NCBI GenBank assembly: GCA_017642935.1
Contig: JAEPOK010000001.1
Location: 1,054,001 to 1,118,000 of the forward strand
Length of the DNA: 64,000 bases
Reading direction: 5' to 3'
Origin: Hyphomicrobiales bacterium
GTDB taxonomy: Bacteria; Pseudomonadota; Alphaproteobacteria; Rhizobiales; MH13
Part shown: positions 49,372-59,474 of the stretch, piece by piece
Position numbering within the stretch: position 1 is the stretch's first letter
Layout of the letters: every line of letters begins with the position of its first letter
The notes under the pieces: generated by a model
What the model saw: only the letters and a program-made list of their open reading frames with translations
Told to the model about the DNA's origin: nothing
Databases searched by the model: none
Made by a program: the position numbers and the translations under genes

Positions 49372-50781
49372 ATGACCACAGCAGCAGATGTCTTGAAGTC
49401 CATCAGCGACAACGATGTGAAGTTCGTTGATGTTCGCTTCACCGATCCGCGCGGCAAGATGCAGCACGTGACCATGGATGTAAGCCAGGTCGATGAAGAC
49501 ATGTTCGCCGATGGCATCATGTTCGACGGCTCGTCCATCGCCGGCTGGAAGGCCATCAACGAGTCCGACATGGTTCTTATGCCGGACACCGAAACCGCCC
49601 ATATGGACCCGTTCTTCGCACAGCCGACCATGGCAATCTTCTGCGACATTCTGGAGCCAGGCTCGGGCGAAGCCTATAGCCGTGACCCGCGTATGACGGC
49701 GAAGAAGGCCGAAGCCTACATGAAGTCGACCGGCATCGGCGACACCGTCATGTTCGGCCCAGAAGCTGAGTTCTTCATCTTTGACGATGTGCGCTTCCGC
49801 GCTGACCCTTACAACACCGGTTTCGTGCTGGATTCCTCAGAACTGCCTGAGAACACCGACACCGAATATGAGATGGGCAACCTTGGTCACCGTCCGCGTA
49901 CCAAAGGCGGCTATTTCCCCGTTCCGCCCGTGGATTCCTGCCAGGATATTCGCTCAGAAATGCTGACCGTTATGGCTCAGATGGGTGTGACGGTTGAGAA
50001 ACATCACCACGAAGTGGCGGCTGCTCAGCACGAACTTGGCATGAAGTTCAACGAACTGACGACCTGCGCCGACCACATGCAGATCTACAAGTACGTTGTG
50101 CACCAGGTTGCGCACTCTTACGGCAAATCGGCGACCTTCATGCCGAAGCCTGTCTTTGGCGACAACGGCACCGGCATGCACTGCCATCAGTCGATCTGGA
50201 AAGACGGCCAGCCGGTGTTCGCAGGATCGGAATATGCTGATCTGTCAGAAACGTGCCTGCACTATATCGGCGGTGTTCTGAAGCACGCCAAAGCGATCAA
50301 CGCGTTCACCAACCCATCGACCAACTCTTACAAGCGTCTGGTTCCAGGGTACGAAGCGCCGGTTCTGCTGGCATACTCAGCACGTAACCGCTCGGCCTCT
50401 TGCCGTATCCCTTACACGTCTTCGCCGAAAGCCAAGCGCGTGGAAGTGCGTTTCCCTGATCCCATGGCCAACCCCTATCTCGCCTTCTCGGCTTTGCTGA
50501 TGGCCGGCCTTGACGGGATTAAGAACAAGATTCACCCGGGCGAAGCGATGGATAAGGATCTTTATGATCTGCCGCCAGAAGAGCTCAAAGACATCCCAAC
50601 GGTTGCCGGTTCGCTGCGCGAAGCTCTGGAAGCCCTTGGCGATGATCACGCGTTCCTCACCGCAGGCAATGTGTTCGATGAAGATCAGATCGAAGCCTAT
50701 ATCGATCTGAAAATGGAAGAAAACATGCGCTACGAAATGACGCCGCACCCGGTGGAATTCGACATGTACTACTCGGCCTAA
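49372..50781 (+). CDS. glnA: Glutamine synthetase type I
   Basis: A 469-residue dodecameric enzyme that makes glutamine from glutamate, ammonia and ATP. Signatures are the FDGSSIAGW substrate-shield region, [10 protein letters not shown] metal site, [14 protein letters not shown], and [10 protein letters not shown]-like loop here as [20 protein letters not shown]. The adenylylation Tyr lies in [11 protein letters not shown] near residue 398, so GlnE control is expected. RBS AAGGA precedes the ATG. A terminator follows. Confidence 0.97.
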   Translation: MTTAADVLKSISDNDVKFVDVRFTDPRGKMQHVTMDVSQVDEDMFADGIMFDGSSIAGWKAINESDMVLMPDTETAHMDPFFAQPTMAIFCDILEPGSGEAYSRDPRMTAKKAEAYMKSTGIGDTVMFGPEAEFFIFDDVRFRADPYNTGFVLDSSELPENTDTEYEMGNLGHRPRTKGGYFPVPPVDSCQDIRSEMLTVMAQMGVTVEKHHHEVAAAQHELGMKFNELTTCADHMQIYKYVVHQVAHSYGKSATFMPKPVFGDNGTGMHCHQSIWKDGQPVFAGSEYADLSETCLHYIGGVLKHAKAINAFTNPSTNSYKRLVPGYEAPVLLAYSARNRSASCRIPYTSSPKAKRVEVRFPDPMANPYLAFSALLMAGLDGIKNKIHPGEAMDKDLYDLPPEELKDIPTVAGSLREALEALGDDHAFLTAGNVFDEDQIEAYIDLKMEENMRYEMTPHPVEFDMYYSA

Positions 50782-50801
50782 GCCGACCTTGTGAAAAAGA
50801 T

Positions 50802-50832
50802 AAAAGGGCGTCCTTCGGGACGCCCTTTTTAT
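50802..50832 (+). terminator. Terminator after glnA
   Basis: AAAGGGCGTCC-TTCG-GGACGCCCTTT followed by T-rich sequence, 20 bases after the glnA stop: a perfect 11-bp stem with a UUCG loop. Confidence 0.9.
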
Positions 50833-50911
50833 TTGGCGCGCCTTCACGCAACTGTATTCATCTATGCGAGGGTTGACCGCATCTGGACGCGTTCAGCTGC
50901 CCTCTTCTCCA

Positions 50912-50951
50912 CTGTCATCGCACCGTCATCCAGCGGTCATGCCTCCGTCAT
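50912..50951 (+). promoter_or_regulatory. Four-unit Pho box upstream of phoX
   Basis: CTGTCAT, CCGTCAT, CGGTCAT and CCGTCAT at 50912, 50923, 50934 and 50945 repeat every 11 bases with 4-base spacers, the geometry of tandem PhoB sites (consensus CTGTCAT). A TAACTG -10-like hexamer follows at 50963, 11 bases after the last unit, where PhoB would replace the -35. Confidence 0.85.
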
Positions 50952-51036
50952 CGACGCCACGGTAACTGGCTTCTGCGGTGCCACGATGACCTTGAGCATC
51001 GCTCACGGACACATCGCGATGACCTAGGAGGCATCC

Positions 51037-53094
51037 ATGACGGATCAACGTCAGGACCAGACACGTCTGGATCAATCACTGCTGGAAGACGACGGTTTCG
51101 ACAACCGCGCTGAAGCATTCGAAGATTTTGACAACACGCCGCTCTCGCCCATCGACCAGGTCGATACGATCGGCGACATCATCAACCGGCGCTATGGCCG
51201 CCGTGATGTGATGAAGGGCATGCTCGGCGTGACAGCGACGACGGCCCTTTTTGGCACGACGGCGCTGACCGCAGCCAACCAAGCGCTCGCCAATGGTGAG
51301 GATGCGTCGTTTCGCTTCACCGAGCTGGAAAGCGGCAACGACGAGAACCATCACATCGCCGAAGGCTACGACGCCGACGTCTTGATCCGTTGGGGCGACA
51401 AGCTTTTCGCCGATGCGCCGGAGTTCGACCCTCAAGACCAGAGTGTTGAAAGTCAGCTTCAGCAGTTCGGCTACAACAATGACTATGTCGGCTTCGTTCC
51501 GCTCAACGCCGATGAAACCCGCGGCGTGCTCTGCGTGAATCATGAGTATACCAACGAAGAGGTTATGTTCCCCGGCATTGGTCGGCAGGATCGTGAAGGT
51601 TTCCCCGATATGACCCGCGAGCTGGTTGAAATCGAAATGGCCGCCCATGGCGGTTCGGTGTTCGAGATCGTCAAGAATGAGGACAACAAGTGGGAGGTCG
51701 TGCTCGACAGCCCCTACAATCGCCGCATCTCGGCGCTGGAAACCCTGATGACCGTTTCAGGCCCCGCTGCAGGCCATGGCAAGCTGAAGACCGCCGAAGA
51801 CCCATCGGGCACCGCGATCATCGGCACCATCAACAATTGCGCCGGCGGCATTACGCCCTGGGGCACCTATCTGATGGCCGAAGAGAACTTTCACGGCTAT
51901 TTCTGGACCGATCAGGTTGACGGTGAAGGCCGCCCGGATGTGACCGGCATGCCGCAAGAAGAAAGCTACCGCCGTTATGGCGTTCCAGGCCGTTGGTACG
52001 CCTGGGGCAAGCATCATGATCGCTTCAACATCGATCAGGAACCAAATGGCCCAAACCGCTACGGCTACATCGTCGAAGTCGACCCGATGGACCCAGAGTC
52101 GGTACCGGTGAAGCACACCGCCCTTGGCCGATTCCGGCACGAAGGCGCGGAAAGCATCGTCAATAAGGATGGCCGCGTTGTGGTCTATTCCGGCGATGAC
52201 GCGCGCTTTGACTATGTCTACAAATTCATCTCCGACGGCGTGGTCGGCAATGACAAAGCCGCCAATATGCAGCTTCTGTCGGAAGGCACGCTCTATGTTG
52301 GCAAGTTCCACGCGGATGGTCGCCTGGAATGGCTGCCGCTCACCTGGGGCCATGGTCCGCTGACGGCCGAGAACGGGTTTGAGAGCCAGGCCGATGTGGT
52401 GATCGATGCCCGCTTGGCCGCCGATCTTCTCGGCGCGACGCCGATGGATCGCCCGGAAGATGTTCAGCCGGCCCCCGATGGTCGCGTCTATATGATGCTG
52501 ACCAACAACACTCGGCGGACAGAAGAGCAGGTCGATGCCGCCAACCCGCGCGCTGACAATGCGTTCGGTCACATCATGGAAATGATCGCGCCGGATGCCG
52601 ACCATGCGGCGACCGACTATCGCTGGGAGATCCTGGTGCGGTGCGGCGATCCCGCGATAGCAGAAGTGGGGGCCCAATGGGGGCCTGACACAACCGAACA
52701 TGGCTGGTTTGCTTCGCCTGACAATTGCGCGTTCGACGCCGAAGGCCGGTTGTGGATTTCCACCGACCAAGGCGGCAATTGGGGTCGCACGGGCAAATCC
52801 GACGGGCTCTATTCCCTTGAAACCGACGGTGATCTGCGCGGCCAATCGCGACTGTTCTTCCGCTGTCCAGTCGGCGGTGAGCTTTGCGGGCCCTACTTCG
52901 CGCAGAACGATGAGACGTTGTTCCTCGCCGTTCAGCATCCGGGCACCGATGGCACCAGCGATTTCGCAGGTTTCGAGCGCGCCTCAACCTTCGAGGACCC
53001 GGCCACACGCTGGCCGGATTTTCAGGACGGGATGCCCCCTCGCCCGTCCGTTGTCGTGGTGACACGCCAAGGCGGTGGCAAGATCGCCGTCTAG
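51037..53094 (+). CDS. phoX: PhoX-family alkaline phosphatase (DUF839)
   Basis: A 685-residue PhoX-type phosphatase. The twin-arginine motif is delayed (RRYGRRDVMKG, residues 51-61), as in the PhoX family, and the signal ends near residue 85 (ANQALANG). The mature part carries beta-propeller segments with typical PhoX motifs such as CVNHEYTNEEVMFPG, NCAGGITPWGTYLMAEENFHGYF, TALGRFRHEGAES and WISTDQGGNWG. Family members need calcium and iron and release phosphate from organic esters in the periplasm or outside. The four Pho repeats upstream support a phosphate-starvation role. RBS TAGGAGG. Confidence 0.92.
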   Translation: MTDQRQDQTRLDQSLLEDDGFDNRAEAFEDFDNTPLSPIDQVDTIGDIINRRYGRRDVMKGMLGVTATTALFGTTALTAANQALANGEDASFRFTELESGNDENHHIAEGYDADVLIRWGDKLFADAPEFDPQDQSVESQLQQFGYNNDYVGFVPLNADETRGVLCVNHEYTNEEVMFPGIGRQDREGFPDMTRELVEIEMAAHGGSVFEIVKNEDNKWEVVLDSPYNRRISALETLMTVSGPAAGHGKLKTAEDPSGTAIIGTINNCAGGITPWGTYLMAEENFHGYFWTDQVDGEGRPDVTGMPQEESYRRYGVPGRWYAWGKHHDRFNIDQEPNGPNRYGYIVEVDPMDPESVPVKHTALGRFRHEGAESIVNKDGRVVVYSGDDARFDYVYKFISDGVVGNDKAANMQLLSEGTLYVGKFHADGRLEWLPLTWGHGPLTAENGFESQADVVIDARLAADLLGATPMDRPEDVQPAPDGRVYMMLTNNTRRTEEQVDAANPRADNAFGHIMEMIAPDADHAATDYRWEILVRCGDPAIAEVGAQWGPDTTEHGWFASPDNCAFDAEGRLWISTDQGGNWGRTGKSDGLYSLETDGDLRGQSRLFFRCPVGGELCGPYFAQNDETLFLAVQHPGTDGTSDFAGFERASTFEDPATRWPDFQDGMPPRPSVVVVTRQGGGKIAV

Positions 53095-53124
53095 CGCGGT
53101 CTCCAGCCTTCCAAGCTGATGATG

Positions 53125-53157
53125 AAACCCGGGAGCTATCAGCTTCCGGGTTTTGCT
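53125..53157 (+). terminator. Terminator after phoX
   Basis: A 13-bp stem (AAACCCGGGAGCT with AGCTTCCGGGTTT, one G-U pair) with a 3-base loop followed by TTGCTTTTT, about 30 bases after the phoX stop. Confidence 0.85.
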
Positions 53158-53226
53158 TTTTGCCCGTGTGCCATGGCACTGTGACCAGAAGCGATTCGCC
53201 CCCAGACCGACCGGTTCTTTGCCTCG

Positions 53227-55278
53227 ATGACAGACCTTTTTGGCGCCGCGCCTGCGGCAACGCCTGCACCTGAACCCACCGACAAGCCTGCGCTGAAAGC
53301 GGCGCCAAAGCCTGCGAAGAAGGCCACGCCCAAACCGCCAACATCTGGCGCAGAGGCAGGCTATGACGCCTCGGCCATTGAGGTGCTTGAGGGGCTCGAA
53401 CCGGTGCGCCGCCGCCCAGGCATGTATATCGGCGGCACGGATGAGCGCGCGCTGCATCACCTCTTTGCCGAAGTCATTGATAACTCCATGGATGAGGCCG
53501 TGGCCGGCCACGCCTCGCGCATCGAGGTGGAACTGATGGCCGATGGGTCTCTGTCGGTCAGCGACAATGGCCGGGGCATTCCCGTCGACCCGCACCCCAA
53601 AATGCCGGAAAAATCCGCGCTCGAAGTGATCATGACCACGCTGCACGCCGGCGGCAAGTTCGACAGCAAGGTGTACGAGACGTCCGGCGGTCTCCACGGC
53701 GTGGGTGTTTCGGTGGTCAACGCATTGTCGAACCATCTGGAAGTCGAAGTTGCGCGCGACCGGAAGATCTATCGCCAAATCTTCGCGCGTGGTGTTCCAC
53801 AAGGACCGCTGGAGGTGATTGGCGAAACGATGAACCGCCGAGGCACAACCGTGCGCTTTCATCCGGACGCAGAAATTTTCGGCAAAAGCGCCCGGTTCAA
53901 ACCGGCGCGGTTGATGAAAATGGCGCGGTCGAAAGCCTATTTGTTTGCCGGCGTCGAAATCCGTTGGACCTGCGCCCCGGAATTGTTGGAGGGCGTCAAA
54001 GACGTTCCGGAAACGGCCGTCTTTTCCTTCCCTGGTGGCTTGCAGGATTATCTGGCTGAGTCGCTCGGCAATGAGCGGCGCGTCACAGAGCAGATGTTTG
54101 CTGGGCGCACGCCGAACGCCGGCAAGCATGGCGGTGTGGAGTGGGCGGTTTGCTGGCATGTTGGCGATGCCTCGTTCGCCTCCTATTGCAACACGGTGCC
54201 AACGCCGGAGGGTGGCACTCACGAAGCTGGGCTGCGCATGGCATTGCTCAAAGGGCTGCGGGCCTATGCCGAGCTGACAGGCGTAAAAAAAGGCGCGCAG
54301 ATCACCGCAGACGATGTGATGACATCAGCCGGCGCAATGCTTTCGGTCTTTGTGCGCGAGCCGGAGTTTGTCGGCCAGACAAAAGACCGCCTGGCGACGC
54401 AGGAAGCCACCAAGATCGTTGAAAACGCGGTGCGCGATGCCTTCGATCACTGGCTGACCGGCTCACCGAACCAAGCTAACAAGCTGCTCGAATGGACGAT
54501 CGATCGCGCTGAGGAGCGGCTGAAACGCCGGGCGGAAAAGGACATTGCCCGCAAGAGCGCCACGCGGAAACTGCGCCTTCCCGGCAAGCTCGCCGATTGT
54601 TCGAAGGCCGGTGCGGCTGGCTCTGAGATCTTCATTGTGGAGGGCGATTCGGCTGGCGGGTCTGCCAAGCAGGGGCGCCGCCGCGACACGCAAGCGGTGC
54701 TGCCGCTGCGCGGCAAGATTTTGAACGTCGCCAATGCGGGGCGTGAAAAAATCACCTCCAACCAGCAACTCTCAGACTTGTTGCAGGCGCTGGGTGTTGG
54801 CACGGGTTCGGCCTATCGCGACGATGATCTGCGCTACGAGCGCGTGATCATCATGACCGACGCTGACGTGGATGGCGCCCACATCGCCTCGCTGCTCATA
54901 ACCTTTTTCTACCGGGAAATGCCCGAGCTCATTGAGAACCGGCATCTCTACATCGCCGTGCCGCCGCTCTACCGCCTGTCCGCCGGTGGCGTGGTGGAGT
55001 ATGCCCGTGATGATGCGCACAAAGATGAACTGATGCGCACGGCCTTCAAGGGCAAGCGCAACATCGAGATCGGTCGCTTTAAAGGTCTTGGGGAGATGCT
55101 GCCCGCGCAGTTGAAGGAGACCACCATGGACCCGGACAAGCGCACCTTGTTGCGGGTGAAGGTGATCGACGGGCAAAGCACCGGGGATACCGTCACGACG
55201 CTGATGGGCAATAAACCCGAAGCGCGCTTCCAGTTCATTCAGGAAAACGCCAAGTTCACCGAAGAGCTGGACATCTAA
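53227..55278 (+). CDS. parE: DNA topoisomerase IV subunit B
   Basis: A 683-residue type II topoisomerase ATPase subunit that decatenates chromosomes with ParC. GHKL ATPase motifs: EVIDNSMDEA, DNGRGIPV, and GGLHGVGVSVVNALS. The TOPRIM domain has EGDSAGGSAKQGR and MTDADVDGAHIASLL. An N-terminal Ala/Pro/Lys-rich segment of about 40 residues precedes the ATPase fold, as in several alphaproteobacterial ParE proteins. GyrB is excluded because its long TOPRIM insertion is absent and the N-terminus fits ParE. Confidence 0.93.
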   Translation: MTDLFGAAPAATPAPEPTDKPALKAAPKPAKKATPKPPTSGAEAGYDASAIEVLEGLEPVRRRPGMYIGGTDERALHHLFAEVIDNSMDEAVAGHASRIEVELMADGSLSVSDNGRGIPVDPHPKMPEKSALEVIMTTLHAGGKFDSKVYETSGGLHGVGVSVVNALSNHLEVEVARDRKIYRQIFARGVPQGPLEVIGETMNRRGTTVRFHPDAEIFGKSARFKPARLMKMARSKAYLFAGVEIRWTCAPELLEGVKDVPETAVFSFPGGLQDYLAESLGNERRVTEQMFAGRTPNAGKHGGVEWAVCWHVGDASFASYCNTVPTPEGGTHEAGLRMALLKGLRAYAELTGVKKGAQITADDVMTSAGAMLSVFVREPEFVGQTKDRLATQEATKIVENAVRDAFDHWLTGSPNQANKLLEWTIDRAEERLKRRAEKDIARKSATRKLRLPGKLADCSKAGAAGSEIFIVEGDSAGGSAKQGRRRDTQAVLPLRGKILNVANAGREKITSNQQLSDLLQALGVGTGSAYRDDDLRYERVIIMTDADVDGAHIASLLITFFYREMPELIENRHLYIAVPPLYRLSAGGVVEYARDDAHKDELMRTAFKGKRNIEIGRFKGLGEMLPAQLKETTMDPDKRTLLRVKVIDGQSTGDTVTTLMGNKPEARFQFIQENAKFTEELDI

Positions 55279-55304
55279 AAAGGGCCGATCGTTCGACCGG
55301 CCCT
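55278..55304. terminator. Possible parE terminator
   Basis: AAGGGCCGATCG and CGACCGGCCCTT form a stem with one mismatch and a short TT loop, directly after the parE stop, followed by a T/C-rich tail. It also faces the end of the convergent fasciclin gene and may serve both. Confidence 0.55.
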
Positions 55305-55327
55305 TCCTCGTTCCCGTGATTTCGGTC

Positions 55328-55834
55328 TTACATTGCCGACGGCGGCAGGATCACGGCGTCAATGACGTGAATGACGCCGTTTGTCGCTTCAATGTCGGCC
55401 GTGACAACGTTGGCGCTGTCGACCATCACGCCGTCCATGGCGTTGACCATCACTTCAGAACCCTCAACAGTCGCAACCGACAGTTCCTGTCCGGCGATGT
55501 CAGCCGACATCACTTTGCCGGGTAGTACGTGATAGGTCAGTATCGCCTGCAGGGTTTCCAGGTTCTCCGGCAATAGCAGGTTTTCAACAGTGCCTTCCGG
55601 CAGCGCTGCAAAGGCTTCGTCCGTCGGTGCGAAGACCGTAAACGGGCCTTCGCCGCGCAGCGTGTCTTCCAGGCCAGCAGCCTGAACGGCAGCCACGAGT
55701 GTCGTGAACGATCCGGCTTCCACCGCGGTGTCAACAATGTCCTTCATGTGGCCATCGGCATAAGCGGCGCCTGCCATGCCGAGCGACACGACGGCGGCGG
55801 CTGCAGTTGAGCCAAGAAGTTGAGAAAAACGCAT
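55328..55834 (-). CDS. Secreted fasciclin-domain protein
   Basis: A 168-residue protein with a Sec signal peptide (residues 1-26, ending AYA) and one FAS1 domain: [48 protein letters not shown] and the closing [17 protein letters not shown]1 domains mediate adhesion or ligand binding outside the cytoplasm. It stands alone between convergent parE and a divergent helicase gene. Specific function unknown. Confidence 0.92.
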   Translation of the reverse strand: MRFSQLLGSTAAAAVVSLGMAGAAYADGHMKDIVDTAVEAGSFTTLVAAVQAAGLEDTLRGEGPFTVFAPTDEAFAALPEGTVENLLLPENLETLQAILTYHVLPGKVMSADIAGQELSVATVEGSEVMVNAMDGVMVDSANVVTADIEATNGVIHVIDAVILPPSAM

Positions 55835-56225
55835 AAGATAGTCTCCAAAAGGGGGTTCGTTCTGAAAACCCCCAGCCAGCAGACAAACGTTCCAGATCAG
55901 CCTTTGGTTTTGCGCCGTTCGGGCAACACTTTCGCACTTTCTAAACCCTTGACGCAGACTTTCGCCGCAATTGGTCGCGTTTCACAGCGTAAAGCCCCGC
56001 ATTTCCTTGACTTTTGCCGACCAAGGGGCCATGTGCCGCCCATTGCTTCGTGCAAACGCGGGCTCGTCACAGAGATGTGATTGTCAGCACGCATGATGGC
56101 GCCAAGACCAAAAGGTTAGCGCCAAGCGGCATTGGAAATGGCCGCTCGTTACAGAACCTGCCTTTTCGCCGCGCTTTTACCCGCACTCGCACCGATCCTT
56201 CTCGACACGGATACCCATCTCACGC
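55835..56225. other. Divergent region between fasciclin gene and DEAD-box helicase
   Basis: 391 bases without a supported gene. TTGACG at 55949 and TTGACT at 56009 could be plus-strand -35 elements for the helicase, but no clear -10 is at the right distance. A long leader is possible, as is common for cold-induced helicases. Nothing else recognised. Confidence 0.5.
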
Positions 56226-57737
56226 ATGTCCTTTACGACCCTTGGTCTTTCGCAAAAAGTTCTCTCCGCCATTGAGGCCGCTGGCTACAGCGAGCCGACG
56301 CCAATCCAGGCGCAAGCCATCCCTCATGTGCTTGAGCGCAAAGATGTTTTGGGCCTGGCCCAGACCGGCACCGGCAAAACGGCTGCCTTTTCGCTTCCCA
56401 TTCTCACACTTCTGGAACGCGGCCGTGCCCGGGCTCGTATGCCGCGCTCGCTGGTGATTGCGCCAACGCGCGAATTGGCAGCGCAGGTGGCCGAGAGCTT
56501 CGAGACCTTTGGGGTCAATCACAAATACACGATGGCCCTGCTGATCGGCGGCGTTTCGTTTGACGAGCAGGAAAAGAAGCTAACGCGTGGCGCGGACATT
56601 CTGATTGCGACGCCTGGCCGTCTGCTTGATCATTTTGAGCGCGGCAAACTTCTTCTGACGGGCGTTGAGTATTTGGTGGTCGACGAGGCCGATCGGATGC
56701 TCGACATGGGCTTCATGCCCGACCTGGAGCGCATCTTTAAGCTGGTGCCATTCACCCGCCAGACACTGTTCTTCTCGGCGACAATGCCGCCGGAGATCGA
56801 TCGTTTCGTTAACACGTTCCTGCACGCGCCGGAGCGCGTTGAGGTTTCGCGCACATCGTCGACCAGCGAAACCATCACGCAGCTGCTTCTGAGCGCACCC
56901 AGTGTTGCCGCTGGGAAACGCGAAACGCTGCGCGGCGCCATCGACGGCGCCAAGGACCTCTCGAACGGCATCATCTTCTGCAACCGCAAACGCGATGTCT
57001 CGGTGGTCGAGCGCTCGCTCAAACGCCATGGCTACAATGCCGGCTGCCTGCACGGCGATATGGACCAACGCGCGCGCATGCAGACGCTGGATGCGTTCCG
57101 CAACAATGAGTTGACCTTGCTGGTCGCCTCCGACGTTGCCGCCCGTGGCCTCGACATTCCTGCTGTCAGCCATGTGTTCAACTATGATGTGCCGACGCAC
57201 GCCGAGGACTATGTGCACCGTATTGGCCGAACAGGCCGCGCCGGGCGCACAGGCACAGCGATCACACTGGCCTCGAAAGCTGACGGCAAATATGTCGCAG
57301 CCATTGAGGACATGATCGGGCAGGCGATTCCGCGCAGCGATGCTGAACCGGCCAAAGACGCTGAAGAAGCCAAGACGGCAGAAGAAGCTGTTCAAGCGGA
57401 CGAAAAACCGAACCGTCGGCGCGGGCGTCGCGGTGGCCGGAAAGCTTCCGAAGCGCAAGCCAAAGACACGCAGTCCAAGGACACCCAGACAGCTCCCGAA
57501 AGCGGCAATCAATCCTCTGACGATGACGTTAGGGAAAAGACCGAGCAGCCTGTGAAGGCGAAGCGCGGCGATCGATCTTCGAAAAAAGACGATGGCGAAT
57601 CCAATGCGCCCAAGCGCGGTCGCGGCCGTCGCGGCGGTCGCAATGATCAGGACGGTCCCGATGATCGGCGCCCGTTTGGCGAGACCGACTATGTCCCGGC
57701 GTTCCTTTTGCGCCCCATTCGGCGCACGGCAGCCTAG
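56226..57737 (+). CDS. rhlE: DEAD-box RNA helicase, RhlE-like
   Basis: A 503-residue ATP-dependent RNA helicase. Motifs in order: Q motif GYSEPTPIQ (about 20-28), Walker A AQTGTGKT (45-52), PTRELA, DEAD as VDEADRMLDMGF, SAT, and HRIGRTGRAG in the second RecA domain. After about residue 380 the tail is charged and low complexity, with RRRGRRGGRK and RGRGRRGGR segments that should bind RNA. RhlE is the nearest E. coli relative; a role in ribosome assembly or cold adaptation is inference. Confidence 0.93.
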   Translation: MSFTTLGLSQKVLSAIEAAGYSEPTPIQAQAIPHVLERKDVLGLAQTGTGKTAAFSLPILTLLERGRARARMPRSLVIAPTRELAAQVAESFETFGVNHKYTMALLIGGVSFDEQEKKLTRGADILIATPGRLLDHFERGKLLLTGVEYLVVDEADRMLDMGFMPDLERIFKLVPFTRQTLFFSATMPPEIDRFVNTFLHAPERVEVSRTSSTSETITQLLLSAPSVAAGKRETLRGAIDGAKDLSNGIIFCNRKRDVSVVERSLKRHGYNAGCLHGDMDQRARMQTLDAFRNNELTLLVASDVAARGLDIPAVSHVFNYDVPTHAEDYVHRIGRTGRAGRTGTAITLASKADGKYVAAIEDMIGQAIPRSDAEPAKDAEEAKTAEEAVQADEKPNRRRGRRGGRKASEAQAKDTQSKDTQTAPESGNQSSDDDVREKTEQPVKAKRGDRSSKKDDGESNAPKRGRGRRGGRNDQDGPDDRRPFGETDYVPAFLLRPIRRTAA

Positions 57738-57967
57738 CAGAACCATCCTTTTAGGCGGCTAAAGGCCGCCGACCCCGGTCCCGGCTCATGTAACGTTCTG
57801 CCAGACACGCTGCACGCGTGCGGCTGGCCGATCCTTTATGGCTGACTTGATCTTTCTTTCGACTGTGTAGCGATTTGGCAATTCTACCTATCGTTGCGGA
57901 TTAACCGCTTGGAAACGGTGTTATGCCAATGTCTTGCCAAATCTGTTGACCCTTGGGGGACCTCGGC

Positions 57968-59026
57968 ATGGCATTGCCAGAAGACGTTGCGCGCACCTAT
58001 CAGATTGCTGAGCACGCAATTGCGAAGATCAAAACGAACGAACTCGCAGCTTTTCCGCCAAACTACGAGATTTGGTTTTCCTATGCCGCAGGATTTAATC
58101 CTGCGCTGAACAAGCGCATCAATGAAATCCTTCGCGCTGGCAAACATGTCGACCAGAAAACGCTCGAAGAGATCCGCGAAGAGTTCTTCGGTGCCGGCTC
58201 CTTTGAAGAACGCGTTGATGCTGTCGGTGGCAAGCTCTCGGGCAAAGTTTCTGAAATCATGGAGCTGATCAACGATGCTGCCGGTCAAACCAGCGGATAT
58301 TCCGACGAACTGCAAGACGCGTCGGAAAGCCTGACCAACAATGCTGCCGATGAGCAGAAGGTCAAAGCGATCGTTGAGAAGCTTATCTCGGTCACGGACG
58401 AAGTGGAAAAAAGCAACCGCTCCATGTCGAGCAAGCTGCTTGAGAGTGAGCAGGAGATTGCCTCGCTGAAAGAAGCCTTGGAATCAGTGCGCTATGAGGC
58501 GATGACCGACCAATTGACCGGCATCGGCAATCGCAAACGGTTTGATCGTGCGATGGATGAAGCCATGGTCACGTCGGAAGCAACCGGCGAACCGTTCAGC
58601 CTTCTGGTTTGTGACATCGATCATTTCAAGAAATTCAACGATACCCACGGCCACCAGACCGGTGATCAGGTGCTCCGCCTCGTCGGCAGCACGATCAAGG
58701 CGTCAGTCTCGTCCAAAGACCTGGCATGCCGCTATGGCGGGGAAGAATTTTGCGTCATTCTGCCATCCACAAAGGTCGGACGGGCAACGGATGTGGCCAA
58801 TGTCATTCGCCAGGCCGTCATGGGCAAAGAACTGGTGAAACGCTCGACGGGCGAAACGTTGGGCCGCGTCACGATTTCCATCGGTGTTGCCGAACTGCGC
58901 GTTGACGATAGCGTTCAATCGATCATCGAACGGGCCGACAAATGCCTCTATGCGGCCAAGGATGCTGGGCGCAACCGCGTGATGTCTGAGAGCGAGATTT
59001 CCGAACAGGAAACAGCTGCGGCCTAA
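57968..59026 (+). CDS. Diguanylate cyclase (GGDEF domain)
   Basis: A 352-residue protein. The C-terminal half is a GGDEF domain with DQLTGIGNRKRFD, the metal-binding DIDHFKKFND and the active-site GGEEF, so it should make c-di-GMP. The inhibitory I-site position reads SSKD rather than RxxD, so product inhibition may be lost. The N-terminal 170 residues are an unassigned helical region (NYEIWFSYAAGFNPALNKRI) ending in a coiled coil before the catalytic domain. The ATG at 57968 is preceded by GGGGGA; no transmembrane segment is seen, so it is cytoplasmic. Confidence 0.9.
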   Translation: MALPEDVARTYQIAEHAIAKIKTNELAAFPPNYEIWFSYAAGFNPALNKRINEILRAGKHVDQKTLEEIREEFFGAGSFEERVDAVGGKLSGKVSEIMELINDAAGQTSGYSDELQDASESLTNNAADEQKVKAIVEKLISVTDEVEKSNRSMSSKLLESEQEIASLKEALESVRYEAMTDQLTGIGNRKRFDRAMDEAMVTSEATGEPFSLLVCDIDHFKKFNDTHGHQTGDQVLRLVGSTIKASVSSKDLACRYGGEEFCVILPSTKVGRATDVANVIRQAVMGKELVKRSTGETLGRVTISIGVAELRVDDSVQSIIERADKCLYAAKDAGRNRVMSESEISEQETAAA

Positions 59027-59049
59027 GCCTGCATCCAGTCAGAAACAAA

Positions 59050-59087
59050 AAGCGCGCTAATCACCGAGGCTAGCGCGCCTTTTTTTT
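59050..59087. terminator. Bidirectional terminator between convergent genes
   Basis: GCGCGCTA and TAGCGCGC form an 8-bp stem with an 11-base loop; eight T follow on the plus strand and a TTTTTGTTT tract on the minus strand. It separates the diguanylate cyclase gene from the suf operon. Confidence 0.85.
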
Positions 59088-59102
59088 AAACAACGATCGA
59101 TC

Positions 59103-59462
59103 TTAATGAGCAGGCTGCGCCTGTGCTGGAATCAGTTCGACGGATTCGCCGCAGCCGCACGCCGAAACCTCATTGGGGTTCTTGAAAACAAAACCTGAGC
59201 GAAGCTTTGTGACCTCATAGTCCACATGCATACCGAGCAGGTAGAGCATGGCTGACGGTTCAATGAACAGCCGGGCGGGACCCTCTTCGACGGCATCATC
59301 GCCGGCTGGCTTTTCTTCGGCGATATCAAGCTTGTATTCCATACCGGCGCAGCCGCCCTTTTTAAGCGTCAACCGCAGACCTGCCGTCGGCTCATGATCT
59401 CTCAAGAGCGCGCCGATATGGTCCTTGGCAGCGTCGGACAGTGTGATCATGGCAAAGCCCAT
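59103..59462 (-). CDS. sufA: SufA/IscA-type Fe-S carrier
   Basis: A 119-residue A-type carrier that holds Fe-S clusters and passes them to target proteins. The three conserved cysteines are in KKGGCAGMEY and in SACGCGESV near the C-terminus. It is the last gene of the suf operon, 12 bases after the SufT-like gene. ATG 59462 has GGAG upstream; an internal Met5 is an alternative start. Confidence 0.9.
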   Translation of the reverse strand: MGFAMITLSDAAKDHIGALLRDHEPTAGLRLTLKKGGCAGMEYKLDIAEEKPAGDDAVEEGPARLFIEPSAMLYLLGMHVDYEVTKLRSGFVFKNPNEVSACGCGESVELIPAQAQPAH

Positions 59463-59474
59463 GGGGTGTTGCTC

